29,005 nt of DNA, taken from Gnetum montanum. Lineage: Eukaryota; Streptophyta; Gnetopsida; Gnetales; Gnetaceae. Of this stretch, positions 1 through 10,737 are shown piece after piece. Made by a program: the position numbers and the translations under genes. Numbering within the stretch: the stretch's first letter is position 1; each line of letters begins with the position of its first letter. The notes below the pieces were generated by a model. It saw nothing but the letters and a program-made list of their open reading frames with translations. It was not told the origin of the DNA and did not search any database. The stretch covers positions 6,613 through 35,617 of the forward strand of contig MNCI01000834.1 in the NCBI GenBank assembly GCA_015680685.1, read 5' to 3'.

Positions 1-203
1 TAGAATTAGGAACACATCATACACCTCATCTAGACTAAACCATACGTGACATATGCAAAACTAGTCTAGATGGGAAGACAGCGAACTGCGACCTAAGGCT
101 AACTATCTAGATACCACAACTAGTCCATCTGCGGAGTTCGACCGGATCGCGCGTGCGACGCTCGTTTCGTATGGTTGAGTGTAGGGGTACCTCGCCACTC
201 ATC
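1..203. repeat. Left arm of a long imperfect inverted repeat flanking the satellite array
   Basis: Seen: the reverse complement of about 8213-8395 aligns with this segment. The inner 75-80 bp (about 126-203) is close to identical, sharing the blocks GAGTTCGACC and GTATGGTTGAGTGTAGGGG followed by TACCTC and CACTCATCAA. The outer part is weaker but colinear, sharing a CGTGACA block and GGGAAGACA. The window edge cuts this arm, so its outer end and any target duplication cannot be seen. Inference: terminal inverted repeats of a DNA transposon with long TIRs (Mutator-like or foldback type). No transposase is visible between the arms. Confidence 0.7.
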
Positions 204-3200
204 AATTATGGATAAACCTAATTTGTCATGTGGTATGGTTTAGCTTTAGCTTTGATATTGCACAGTAGGGAACACGTGTTCCATTTTGCTTGAGAACTCC
301 TCAAGATGTTAACAACTTCAATAAATCGATAGAGTTTAATGTTTACTACAACTTTTATAATTGCATTAATGTAAAATCAATGCAACTCTTTATGGAAAAG
401 ATTCCACCCAAGTAGGAAATATGTTCTACATTTACACAATAAAGATATTTTTGACATTCAAGATTATATTAACACTAACGATAGCTAAAGAACAATGAGT
501 GTGTTTGGACATTATGAATTATGAATATTTTTAACTACAAGTCATTTAACTACACATTTTTAGTTTGAATCAAAAATAAAGATTTTGATTACATAAGCTT
601 GGTTGCAGTGATAATATGATGTTTGGTGAAATTTATTAAAATGAAAATTTAAAAAGTTAGTTTTTATATGAAAGTTCAAAGCTTTTTCCATTTTCTTTGC
701 TGACATTCAGTTTACCTTGACTTTAATTTTTTTTAAAAGAGAAAGTAATTTTTGTGTGAGAAAAGCGTGCATATTTAGGATTGCTTTTTCTTTTTCTTTG
801 TTGACATCCGTTCAGTATTTCAATCCTTGCTTTTGATTTTGTGGTTTAGGTTAAGAATATGTTCGAATCCAATGTGTGGTCTTGGTCATTAAAGTCACAA
901 GGCTTATTTTATTTTTTTTAACATTATTTATTTTATTTAAATGTTAAAGATATCGTAGCTAATAATATTTTTCCAATAGTAGTAGTTTAGGTTTTTATTC
1001 AAATTAAGTTCAAAAGCCAAAAATTCTGTTCGCTTTATACAATAGAATATAAATTCATCTTACAAAAAATTCAAATTCAAATGCATTAACACTATGGTTG
1101 CAGAGAAAGAGAACAACATCGCATGATCAGGTGTTATAGCAGTAAAATAGTATTATTGTTTTCATTTGTTATGGTGCTTTAGATAATAATTTACATGCAT
1201 TATTTCATAGCATGTTCTATATACTATCATGCATTTAACATTATAGCTACAATGGAAGAGAACCGTATTGCATAATAAGGTGTTGTAGCAATAAAATACT
1301 ATTATTGTTTTCTTTTGTTTTGGTAAGCATGTTTTATACACTATGGGAGCTTTCATTGTACTTATCTAGCATTTATACAATTATTTTCTATCTATTCCAG
1401 ATTTTGAGTTGTTTAAGAAATGGACTTGTTTATCTTTTCTTAAATCTAGGTCTATCTTGGTTTATAGAAAACTTATGTTTAAAGAAGTATTGTAAATAGA
1501 CAATCATAGTGGTTGACTAGTTGGCGCACTTGGGAGTACTAATCATGCATATACAAAGGCTTTTTAATGCAAATATATTTACCTTGAAATTCTTGATTCT
1601 TAAACTCAATGTTAATTATGGATAAACCTAATTTGTCATGTGGTATGGTTTAGCTTGAATTTTGATATTGCACAATGTGGAACACGTGTTCCATTTTGCT
1701 TGGTAACTCTTATAGATGTCAACAACTTCAAAAAATCAATAGAGTTTAATGTTTACTACAAGTTCTATAATTGCATTACTGCAAAATCAGTTCAACTCTT
1801 TATGGAAAAGATTCCACCAAAGCAGCAAATATGTTCTACATGGACACATTAAAGATGTTTTTGATATTCAAGATTATATTAACACTAAGAATAGCTAAAG
1901 GAAAATGAGTGTATTTGGACATTATGAATTATGAATATTTTTAACTGCAAGTCATTTAACTACGCATTTCTAATTTGAATAGAAGATAAAGATTTTGATG
2001 ACGTAAGTTTAATTGATAATAATAATATGATGTTTGGTGAATTTAATTATAATGAAAATTTAAGACTCAGTTTGTATATAAAAGTTCAAATCTTTTTTCA
2101 TTTTCTTTGCTAACATTCTGTTTACTTTGACTTTAAAATTTTCTTTAAGGAAAAAGGTAATTTTTATGTGAGAAAAGCGTGCACATTTAGGATCGCTTTT
2201 TCAATATATGGTTGATTGGTCGGGGTAGTTGCTAGGACTAATCCTACATATACAAAGGCTTTTTAATGTAAATATATTTACCTTAAAATTCTTGTTTTTG
2301 AACCTCAACATTAATTATGGATAAACCTAATTTGTTATGTGGTATGGTTTAGCTTTAGTTTTGATATTGCATAGCGGGGAACACCTACTCCATTTTTCTT
2401 GGTAACTACTGTAGATGTCAACAACTTCAAGAATTCAAAATAGTTTAATGTTTACTACAAGTTTTATAATTGTATGAATGTAAAATCAATGCAACTCTTT
2501 ATGGAAAATATTCCAACAAAATAGTAAATATGTTTTACATGGACACATTAAAGATATTTTTGATATTCAAGATTATATTAACACTAAAAATAACTAAAGA
2601 ACAATGAGTGTATCTAGACATTATGAATTATGAATATTTTTAACTGTAAGTCATTTAACTACACATTTATAATTTGAATAGAAAATAAAGATTTTGATGA
2701 TGTAAGTTTGATTGCTAGTGATAATATGATGTTTGGTGAATTTAATTAAAATGAAAATTTAAAAGTTAGTTTTTATATGAAAGTTCAAAGATTTTTCCAT
2801 TTTTGTTGCCAACATTGAATTTACCTTGATTTTAAAATTTTCTTTAAGGTAGAAGGTAATTTTTATGTTAGAAAAGTGTGCACATTTAGGATTAGTTTTT
2901 CCTTTTCCTTTGTTGATATCCATCCACTATTTGAATCCTTGCTTTTGATTCTATGCTTTGGGTTAGCGATCTATCTGAATCCAATATGTGGTTTTGGTCA
3001 TTAAAGTTACAGAGCTTATTCTCTCTTTTTAATTTTATTTATTTTATTTTAATGTTAAAGATACCATAGCTAATAATATTTTGCTAACAACAAGAGTTTA
3101 GGTTTTTCTTCGAATTAATCTTAAGAGCCAAAAATTCCATTTGCTCTATAAAATAGAATATAAATCCATCTTAAAAAAAAAAAATTCAAATTCAAATGCA

Positions 3201-6200
3201 TTTAACACTACTGCTACAGCGGAACAAAACCATATCACATCGATTTTGTAGCAATAAAATAGTATTACTATTTTTATTTGTTATTGTTCGTTGGACAATG
3301 ATTTACATACATTATTTCACATCATGTTCTATATACTATCATGCATTTAGCACTATAGCTATAGTGAAAGAGAACCATATCACATTATTAGGTGTTGTAG
3401 CAATAAAATACTATTATTATTTTCTTTCTTTTTTGGTAAACATGTTTTATACACTATGGGAGCTTTCATTGTACTTATATAGCATTTATACAATTATTTG
3501 CTATCCATTCTAGATTTTCAGGTGTTTAAGAAAGTAACTTATTCATCTTTTCTTAAATCTAGATCTATCTTGGTTTGTGTAGAAATTTTCTTTTAATAAG
3601 TATTGTAGATAGACAATTGGGTCAGATGCATCGTGGTCAACTAGTTTATGCACTTGCTAGTACTAATCCTGCATATACAAAGGCTTTTTAATGAAAATAT
3701 ATTTGCTATGAAATTTTTGATTCCCAAACTCAATGTTAATTATGGATAAACCTAATTTGTCATGTGGTATGGTTCAACTTCAATTTTGATATTGTGTAGC
3801 AGGGAACACTGTGTTCCATTTTTCTTAGTAACTCCTCTACATGTCAACAAGTTCAAGAAATCAATAGAGTTTAATATTTACAACAAGTTTTATAATTGTA
3901 CGAATGTAAAATCAATGCAACTCTTTATGGAAAAGATCCACCAAAGCAGCAAATATGTTCTACATGGACACATTAAAAATATTTTTGATATTCAAGATTA
4001 TATTAACACTAAAAATAACTAAAGAACAATGAGTGTATCTGGACATTATCAATTATGAATATTTTTAACTGTAAGTCATTTAACTACACATTTCTAATTT
4101 AAATAAAAAATAAAGATTTTGATGATGTAAGTTTAACTACTAGTGATAGTATGATGTTTTGTGAAATTAATTAAAATGAAAATTTAAAAGTTAATTTTTA
4201 TATGAAAGTTAAAAGCTTTTTCCATTTTCTTTACCGACATTTGGTTTACCTTGACTTTAAAATTTTCTTTAAGGTAAAAGGTAATTTCTATGTGAGAAAA
4301 GCATGCATATTTAGGATCACTTTTCCTTTTTATTTGCTAACATTCGTTCAGTATTTCAATTCTTGCTTCTAATTCTGTGGGTTGGGTTAGGGATATGTTT
4401 CAATCCAATATGTGATCCTAGTCATTAAAGTCATAAGGCTTATTCTCTCTTTTTAATGTTATTTATTTTATTTAAATGTTAAAGATATCATAACTAATAA
4501 TAATTTGCCAATAGCACTAGTTTAGGTTTTTATTCAAATTAAGTCCAAAAGCCAAAAATTTTGTTTGCTCTATACAATAGAATATAAATTCATCATAGAA
4601 AAAATTCAAATTAAAATGTATTTAACACTACGGTTGCAGCAGAATAGAATCATATCGCATAATTAGGTGTTCTAGCAGTAAAATAGTATTATTGTTTTCA
4701 TTTGTTATGGTGCTTTGGACAATGATTTACATGCATTATTTCATAGCATGTTCTATATACTATCATGCATTTAGCACTATAGCTATAGCAGAAGATAACC
4801 ATATCACATGATTAGGTATTGTAGCAATAAAACACTATTATTGTTTTCATTTTATAGTAAGCATGTTTTATACAATATGGGAGCTTTCATTGTACTTATC
4901 TAGCATTTATACAATTATTTGCTATCTATTCCAGATTTTGAGGTGTTTAAGAGAGGAACTTGTTCATCTTTTCTTAAATCTAGGTCTATCCTAGTTTATG
5001 GAGAACTTCTGTTTGAAGAAGTATTGTAGATAGGCAATTGGGTCAAATGCATAGTGGTTGACTGGTCGGGGCCCTTGCTAGTACTAATCTTGCATATACA
5101 AAGGCTTTTTAATGCAAATATATTTTCCCTGAAATTCCTGATTCTTAAACTGAATGTTAATTATGGATAAACCTAATTTGTCATGTGGTATGATCTAGCT
5201 TTAGTTTTGATATTGTGCAGTAGGGAACACATGTTCCATTTTGCTTTAGAACTCCTTTAGATGTCAACAACTCAAATAAATTAATAGATTTTAAAGTTTA
5301 CTACAAGTTCTATAATTGCATTAATGCAAAATCAATGTAACTCTTTATGGAAAAAATTCCACCAAAGCAGCAAATATGTTCTACATTTACACATTAAAGA
5401 TATTTTTGATATTCAATAACACTAAGAATAGCTAAATAACAATGAGTGTATCTGGACATTATGAATTATGAATATTTCTAATTGTAAGTCATTTAACTAT
5501 ACATTTCCAATTTGAATAAAAGATAAAGATTTTGATGATGTAAGTTTGACAGCTAGTGATAATATGATGCTTGGTGAATTTAATTAAATAAAAATTTAAA
5601 AGTTAGTTTTTATATGAAAGTTCAAAGCTTTTTCCATTTTCTTTGCCGACATTTAGTTTATCTTGACTTTAAAATTTTCTTTAAAGGAGAAGGTAATTTC
5701 CATGTGAAAAAAACGTGTACATTTAGGATCATTTTTTCCTTTTTATTTGTTGACATTCTTTCACTTTTTAAACCCTTGTTTCTAATTTTGTGGTTTGGGT
5801 TAGGGATATGTGTGAAGCTAATCTATGGTCTTGGTCATTCAAGTCACAAGGCTTATTCTCTCTTTTCAATGTTATTTATTTTCTTCATATGTTAAAGATA
5901 TTGTATTTAATAACATTTTTCCAACAACAAGAGTTCAAGTTTTTATTTAAATTAAGGCCAAAAGCTAAAAATTTTGTTTGTTCTACACAATAAAATATAA
6001 ATTTATCCTAAAAAAATCAAATCTAAATGCATTTAACACTATTGCTATAGTAGAACAAAACCATATTGCATGATCAGTTGTTGTAGCAATAAAATAGTAT
6101 TATTGTTTTCATTTGTTATGGTGCTTTGGACAATGATTAAAACATGCATTATTTGACAACATGTTCTATATACTATCATGCATTTAGCATTATAGCTGCA

Positions 6201-8212
6201 ACGAAAGAGAACCATATCGCATGATCAAGTGTTGTAGTAATAAAATACTATTATTATTTTCTTTTGTTCTGGTAAGCATGTTTTATACATTATGGGAGCT
6301 TTCGTTGTACTTATCTAGCATTTATAAAATTATTTGCTATCCATTTCGGATTTTGAGTTGTTTAAAAAGAAACTTATTCATATTTTCTTAAATCTAGGCC
6401 TATCTTGGTTTATGGAGAAATTTAGTTTCAATAAGTATTGTAAATAAACAATTGGGTCAAATGCATAGTAGTCAACTGGTTGGGGCACTTGCCAGTGCTA
6501 ATCCTTCATATATAAATACTTTTGAATGCAAATATATGTACCCTAAAGTTCCTAATTCCCAAACTTAATGTTAATTATGGATAAACCTAATTTGTCATGT
6601 CGTATAGCTCAGCTTTAGTTTTGATATTGTGCAGCAGGGAACACGTGTTCCATTTTGCTTGGGAACTCCTCCTGATGTTAACAACTCCAAAAAATCAATA
6701 AAGTTTAATATTTACTACAAGTTCTATAATTGCATTAATGCAAATCAATGCAACTCTTTATAGAAAAGATTCCACCAAAGTAGCAAATATGTTCTTCATG
6801 GACACATTAAATATATTTTTGATATTCAAGATTATATTAACACTAAGAATAGCTAAAGAACAATGAGTGTTTCTAGACATTATGAATTATTAATATTTTA
6901 ACTACAAGTCATGTAACTACATATTTTTAATTTGAATAAAATATAAAGATTTTGATGATGTAAGTTTGAATACTAGTGATTATATGATGTTTAATGAATT
7001 TAATTACAATGAAAATTTAAAATTCAGTTGTTATATGAAAGTTCAAAGCTTTTTCCACTTTCTTTGTCGACATTCTGTTTACCTTGACTTTAAAATTTTC
7101 TTTAAGAAAGAAGGTAATTTCTATGTGAGAAAAGTGTGCACATTTAAGATCGTTTCTTTCTTTTTCTTTGCTAACATCCATCCACTATTTCGATCCTTCT
7201 TTCTCATTCTATGATTTGGGTTAATGATATGTATGAATCCAATATATGGTCTTAGATAGTAAAGTCACAAAATTATTCTCTCTTTTTAATGTTATTTATT
7301 TTATTAAAATGTTAAAGATACTGTAGCTAATTACATTTTGCCAACAATAAGAGTTCACACTTTTCTTTGAATTAAGGCCAAAAGAAAAAAAAAATTATTT
7401 TTTTCTATATAATACAATATAAATCCATCCCATAAAAAATTTAAATCCAAATGAATTTAACACTACAGCTACAATAGTATAGAACCATATCGCATGATTA
7501 AGTGTTGTATTAGCAAAATAGTATTATTGTTTTCATTTGTTATGGTGCTTTGTACAATGATTTACATGCATTATTTTATAACATGTTCTATATACTATTA
7601 TGAATTTAGCACTATAGGTATAGTGGAAGAGAAACATATCGTATGATAAGGTCTTGTAATAATAAAATACTATTATTGTTTTATTTTGAGCATGTTTTAC
7701 ACTATGGGAGCTTTCATTGTACTTATCTGGCATTTATACAATTATTTACTATCCATTCCAAATTTTTAGTATTTAATAAAGGAACTTATTTATCTTTTCT
7801 TAAATTCAAATCTATCTTGGTTTGCGGAGAACATCTATTTGAATAAGTATTGTAGATAGAAAATCAGGTTAGATGCATAGTGGTTGACTGGTTGGGGCAC
7901 TTGCCAGTGCTAATCCTGCATATACAAAGGCTTTTTAATGCAAATATATTTACCCTGAAATTTCGAATTCTTAAACTTAACGTTAATTATGGATAAACCT
8001 AATTTGTCATGTGGTATGGTATAACTTCAGTTTTGATATTGCGCAGTAGGGAACATGTGTTCCATTTTGCATGGGAACTCCTTTAGATGTCAACAACTCT
8101 AAGAAATCAATAGAGTTTAATGTTTACTACAAGTTCTATAATCGTATTAATGCAAAATCAATGCAATTATTTATGGAAAAAGATTCCACCAAAGCAGTAA
8201 ATATGTTCTACA
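204..8212. repeat. Tandem array of a 1.41-kb AT-rich satellite (about 6 units)
   Basis: The phrase AATTATGGATAAACCTAATT recurs at 204, 1614, 2313, 3738, 5159, 6573 and 7985, giving spacings of 1410, 699, 1425, 1421, 1414 and 1412 bp. The second unit lacks about 715 bp, with its junction near 2205. The last copy is a partial unit of about 230 bp, cut by the right inverted arm. Each full unit also contains an internal direct duplication of about 140-150 bp, for example starting near 1087 and 1227, with the shared core TAGCA(A/G)TAAAATA followed by a STATTATTGTTTT-like tail. Reading frames inside are short (105 aa or less), AT-driven and not kept between copies, so I call no genes. The array starts and ends exactly against the inverted arms, so it expanded inside that element or was captured by it. 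Confidence 0.9.
2195..2215. repeat. Deletion junction inside the half-length satellite unit
   Basis: Upstream of about 2205 the sequence follows the middle of a normal unit (CACATTTAGGATCGCTTTTTC). It then jumps to the part that in other units lies about 715 bp later (ATGGTTGAYTGGTCGGGG). One unit has therefore lost half its length. Confidence 0.7.
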
Positions 8213-8395
8213 TTGATGAGTGGTGAGGTACCCCTACACTCAACCATACGAATACAAGCGTTACACACACGATATGGTCGAACTCTGCAGACTAAGTGCC
8301 TACACACCTTATGGAACACTTAAGGTTAAGTGTTCCTTGTCTTCCCAGACTTGTATTTGTCACGGTTGGATGGTGAAGTAAGTCTGAGGTATGTG
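8213..8395. repeat. Right arm of the inverted repeat flanking the satellite array
   Basis: This is the reverse-complement partner of 1-203. The inner part, starting TGATGAGTGG then TGAGGTACCCC, mirrors the left arm almost base for base. The outer part, through CTTCCCAGACTTG and the region near 8380, is more diverged. It contains its own near-perfect palindrome at 8313-8336 (11-bp arms GGAACACTTAA / TTAAGTGTTCC around GG), which the left arm lacks. The outer limit is set where I stop seeing similarity. Confidence 0.68.
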
Positions 8396-8715
8396 ATTTT
8401 TTTATCTTTTATGTTTTATCTCCTATGCTAATGAGGTAAAGGGTGAAGAGACTAATTATCTAACTTAAACTAACTAAGTTCTAATTAACCTAGCATCAGT
8501 ATTTGTTCCCACTTGTCGTTCACACCCTAAGCCAATGCAACCTTCTGGGATTACCAAACGCTATTCGTTACTGGGATTACCAAGCGTAATGCATGTGCTC
8601 GAAGTGGTCGTATTGAATGCACTTAACTATGAGAGAAGGGTTGAGAGAGATTTAATTAATTAATAAATCATTTAAATGATGAACAATAAATAACAATAAT
8701 CAAAGTCCTATTTAG
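8396..8715. other. Unassigned AT-rich segment left of the retrotransposon
   Basis: No gene seen. It contains a short direct repeat of CTGGGATTACCAARCG near 8551 and 8574, then an AT-only stretch with TTAATTAATTAATAAATCATT (about 8652). It is the left half of the insertion target. Read on the minus strand it continues from the LTR-like remnant at 27046-27406, so part of it may be that older LTR's R/U5 side. Confidence 0.4.
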
Positions 8716-8720
8716 CCTAT
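8716..8720. repeat. Target site duplication CCTAT, left copy
   Basis: CCTAT lies directly before the TG that opens the 5' LTR and is repeated directly after the CA that closes the 3' LTR (27041-27045). A 5-bp duplication is normal for Ty3/gypsy integration and shows that both LTRs belong to one insertion. Confidence 0.95.
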
Positions 8721-10120
8721 TGAAACACCACAAAATTTTGAGTTTAGAACTTCTCTAATAAGAATCAAGCTAAGTCATGATGCTCCCCAGCATGATTGAA
8801 GCTTGAAGACCTTGCAGACAGCTTCAAAAGGAGTCAAATCGAGCAAGAAACGATTTCCTGGGACCCACAGAAAACTATGGCAACATCTGGAATCAAACCT
8901 GTCATTCTTAGCTCAAAATACTTGGCTTTGCTGAGTATGCAGCGTGCACGCCCAGCGTGCAACTCCAAAGATTACCCAAAATAGGCACTCCAGGGCAAGA
9001 TTTTCACAAGGCATTGGCTCTCAGAGATAGGGCAATAGTTAGGCATAATCATGGGCTCAAGAAAATTGGGTTTTGATCTCGAAATCATGCATTTTGGGGC
9101 TTATACGTCGAACATGTACATCTTATACACCCGACATGTACGCCTAGCATGTACGCTCAGCGTGTATGCCTGGCGTGCACCATCTAGCGTGCAACACAAC
9201 ATACATTAGTGGAAGACATCAGCAGAACCATGGCAGATCAAGTCCAAGAATATCAGCAACACTCTCGTGAAATCTGAGCCCAAATCCGAGGGGCGAACTG
9301 GATACTTCATGTTGTAACAGTAGTTTGTAAAAATAAATTCCTCTATTTTATTCAAGTCTATACGTCGAGTTCACACGCTAGCGTGTACACGCCGGCATGC
9401 AGTAGCACATGCTGGCATACATCATGCTGCCCACTTGTACAATTTCATTCGGTTGCACCCGGTCGATGCTCCACATGTCATCCAATCCAAAATTCTAGCA
9501 TCCCACAGCCAATCACCCCATCTCAGATCCGAGTTTTATGTCCAAACTTGTACAAAACCCCGATTTTTGACCAAATCAGGGTTCGAAAATTAGAGGAAAT
9601 CTTGGCAAGAACTGGGGTAATCCACACTGAGAACATTCGCGACACCCACCTTATACGCTGGACTTGGACCTTGCACGCTGAGCATACAGCCTCTACGCTG
9701 TGCCTGTAGTCTGAACCAACACACTGTCGTGCCTTAGCATTCACTGGGGCTCTTCGTCCACCTTGTGTCAGATTCACAACTACGTTTAGACTGATGCATT
9801 GTAATTTTTATTATGCAATAATATTGCTACATTTTCTGCCGAGATTTGTTATAGTTTTTGTTCGTATTGCTTTATCTCTTATTTTCATTCTTGTACGTCG
9901 ATTTACATTTTTCTTTTTACACCGTTTACGTGTAACTCGACATATTGCGCGTTGGCATATGTTCGGGGAAATCCTTGTCTAATTTGCATGCGGACCACCT
10001 AAGGTACTTTACCTTCATCAGTTCCAACTCACCCTCAAGCGAAGGTAGGGTCTTCTGTGTCTATCTGTAAATCTCTCGACGTACACCTCATTCCAGTCAC
10101 CGACGATTTTAGATAGTACA
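8721..10120 (+). repeat. 5' LTR (1400 bp)
   Basis: It begins TGAAACACC and ends AGTACA, preceded by CCTAT and followed by GAAAA and the primer site. It is colinear over its whole length with 25639-27040. It holds clusters of CAGCGTG/CACGCTG-type words at about 8937-8965, 9103-9195, 9361-9420 and 9652-9700. I cannot place its TATA box or transcription start with confidence. Small ORFs inside it (for example 9383-9709) recur only because the LTR is duplicated and are not genes. Confidence 0.95.
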
Positions 10121-10125
10121 GAAAA

Positions 10126-10143
10126 TGGCACTAGAAGGAGGGC
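10126..10143 (+). other. Primer binding site, tRNA-Asn type
   Basis: Five bases after the LTR comes TGGCACTAGAAGGAGGGC. From memory of plant tRNA-Asn(GUU), the 3' end plus CCA has the reverse complement TGGCGCTAGAAGGAGGGC, so 17 of 18 bases match, and the match continues through TTGAA into the T arm. The single mismatch (A for G at 10130) is again a transition. This is where minus-strand cDNA synthesis would start. Confidence 0.8.
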
Positions 10144-10737
10144 TTGAAACTTTCTAAATTTAACTTGATCTCATACACCTGCTCCTTGTACTACCGATCT
10201 ACTACCTGGTGCCTTGAGACTCAACAATTTCGAACCTCCAAAATCAGTACCATGTTCTGGAACATTCTTAGCGTCTACACACTACAACATCCTCAGCGTC
10301 TACACGCTACCAACATCCTTAGCGTCTATACGCTGCCAACATTCTCAGCATCTACACGCTGCACTGAAAACCTGTATGCTGTAGACTCTGTCTACACATC
10401 GCCCTAGAAACCTGCACGCTCATCATTCTACTTGTACGTTGACAGTTGCGGCCTACACACTGTGACCTCAGTTTATGTGTTGTGACCAGTTTCAGTACGC
10501 TGGTCGCTGAAGTCTGTACGCTGGGACCCAGTCCACATGCTGTGCTAACAGGTCGCACGTTGTTAACTTAGGTGTACGCTGATAAGCACACCCACTTCAT
10601 ACTTAGCCAAATTCGCACTTGTACGCCCTGACATTGTATCCCTTCCACCGAATTACCTTTACAACCTCTTCACCATTAATACCGCCAACACCAACGCTTC
10701 AACCAAGTCCATCCCGGACACCCTGGGCCCCACAACA
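10144..10737 (+). promoter_or_regulatory. Untranslated leader with repeated AGCGTCTACACGCT-like words
   Basis: No gene: the frame at 10144-10407 is made of repeats. From about 10260 to 10580 a loosely palindromic word recurs every 20-35 bp: AGCGTCTACACGCT, AGCGTCTATACGCTG, AGCATCTACACGCTG, then looser forms such as TACGCTGG and CACATGCTG. The same family fills parts of the LTRs and 19420-20160. The leader is about 590 nt; RNA packaging and translation signals would be expected here, but I cannot point to them. Confidence 0.55.

Noticed and set aside
1162-7846. Short ORFs of 60-105 aa in both strands of the satellite array
   Set aside because: They arise from AT-rich repeat sequence, differ in length and frame from unit to unit and show no domain.
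9383-9709. 108-aa ORF in the 5' LTR, repeated at 26224-26661
   Set aside because: It recurs because the LTR is duplicated; its start and end differ between copies and its composition follows the CACGCTG words.
10144-10407. 87-aa frame directly after the primer site as an Ogre-like ORF1
   Set aside because: It is made of the AGCGTCTACACGCT repeats and far shorter than the extra ORF known upstream of gag in Ogre.
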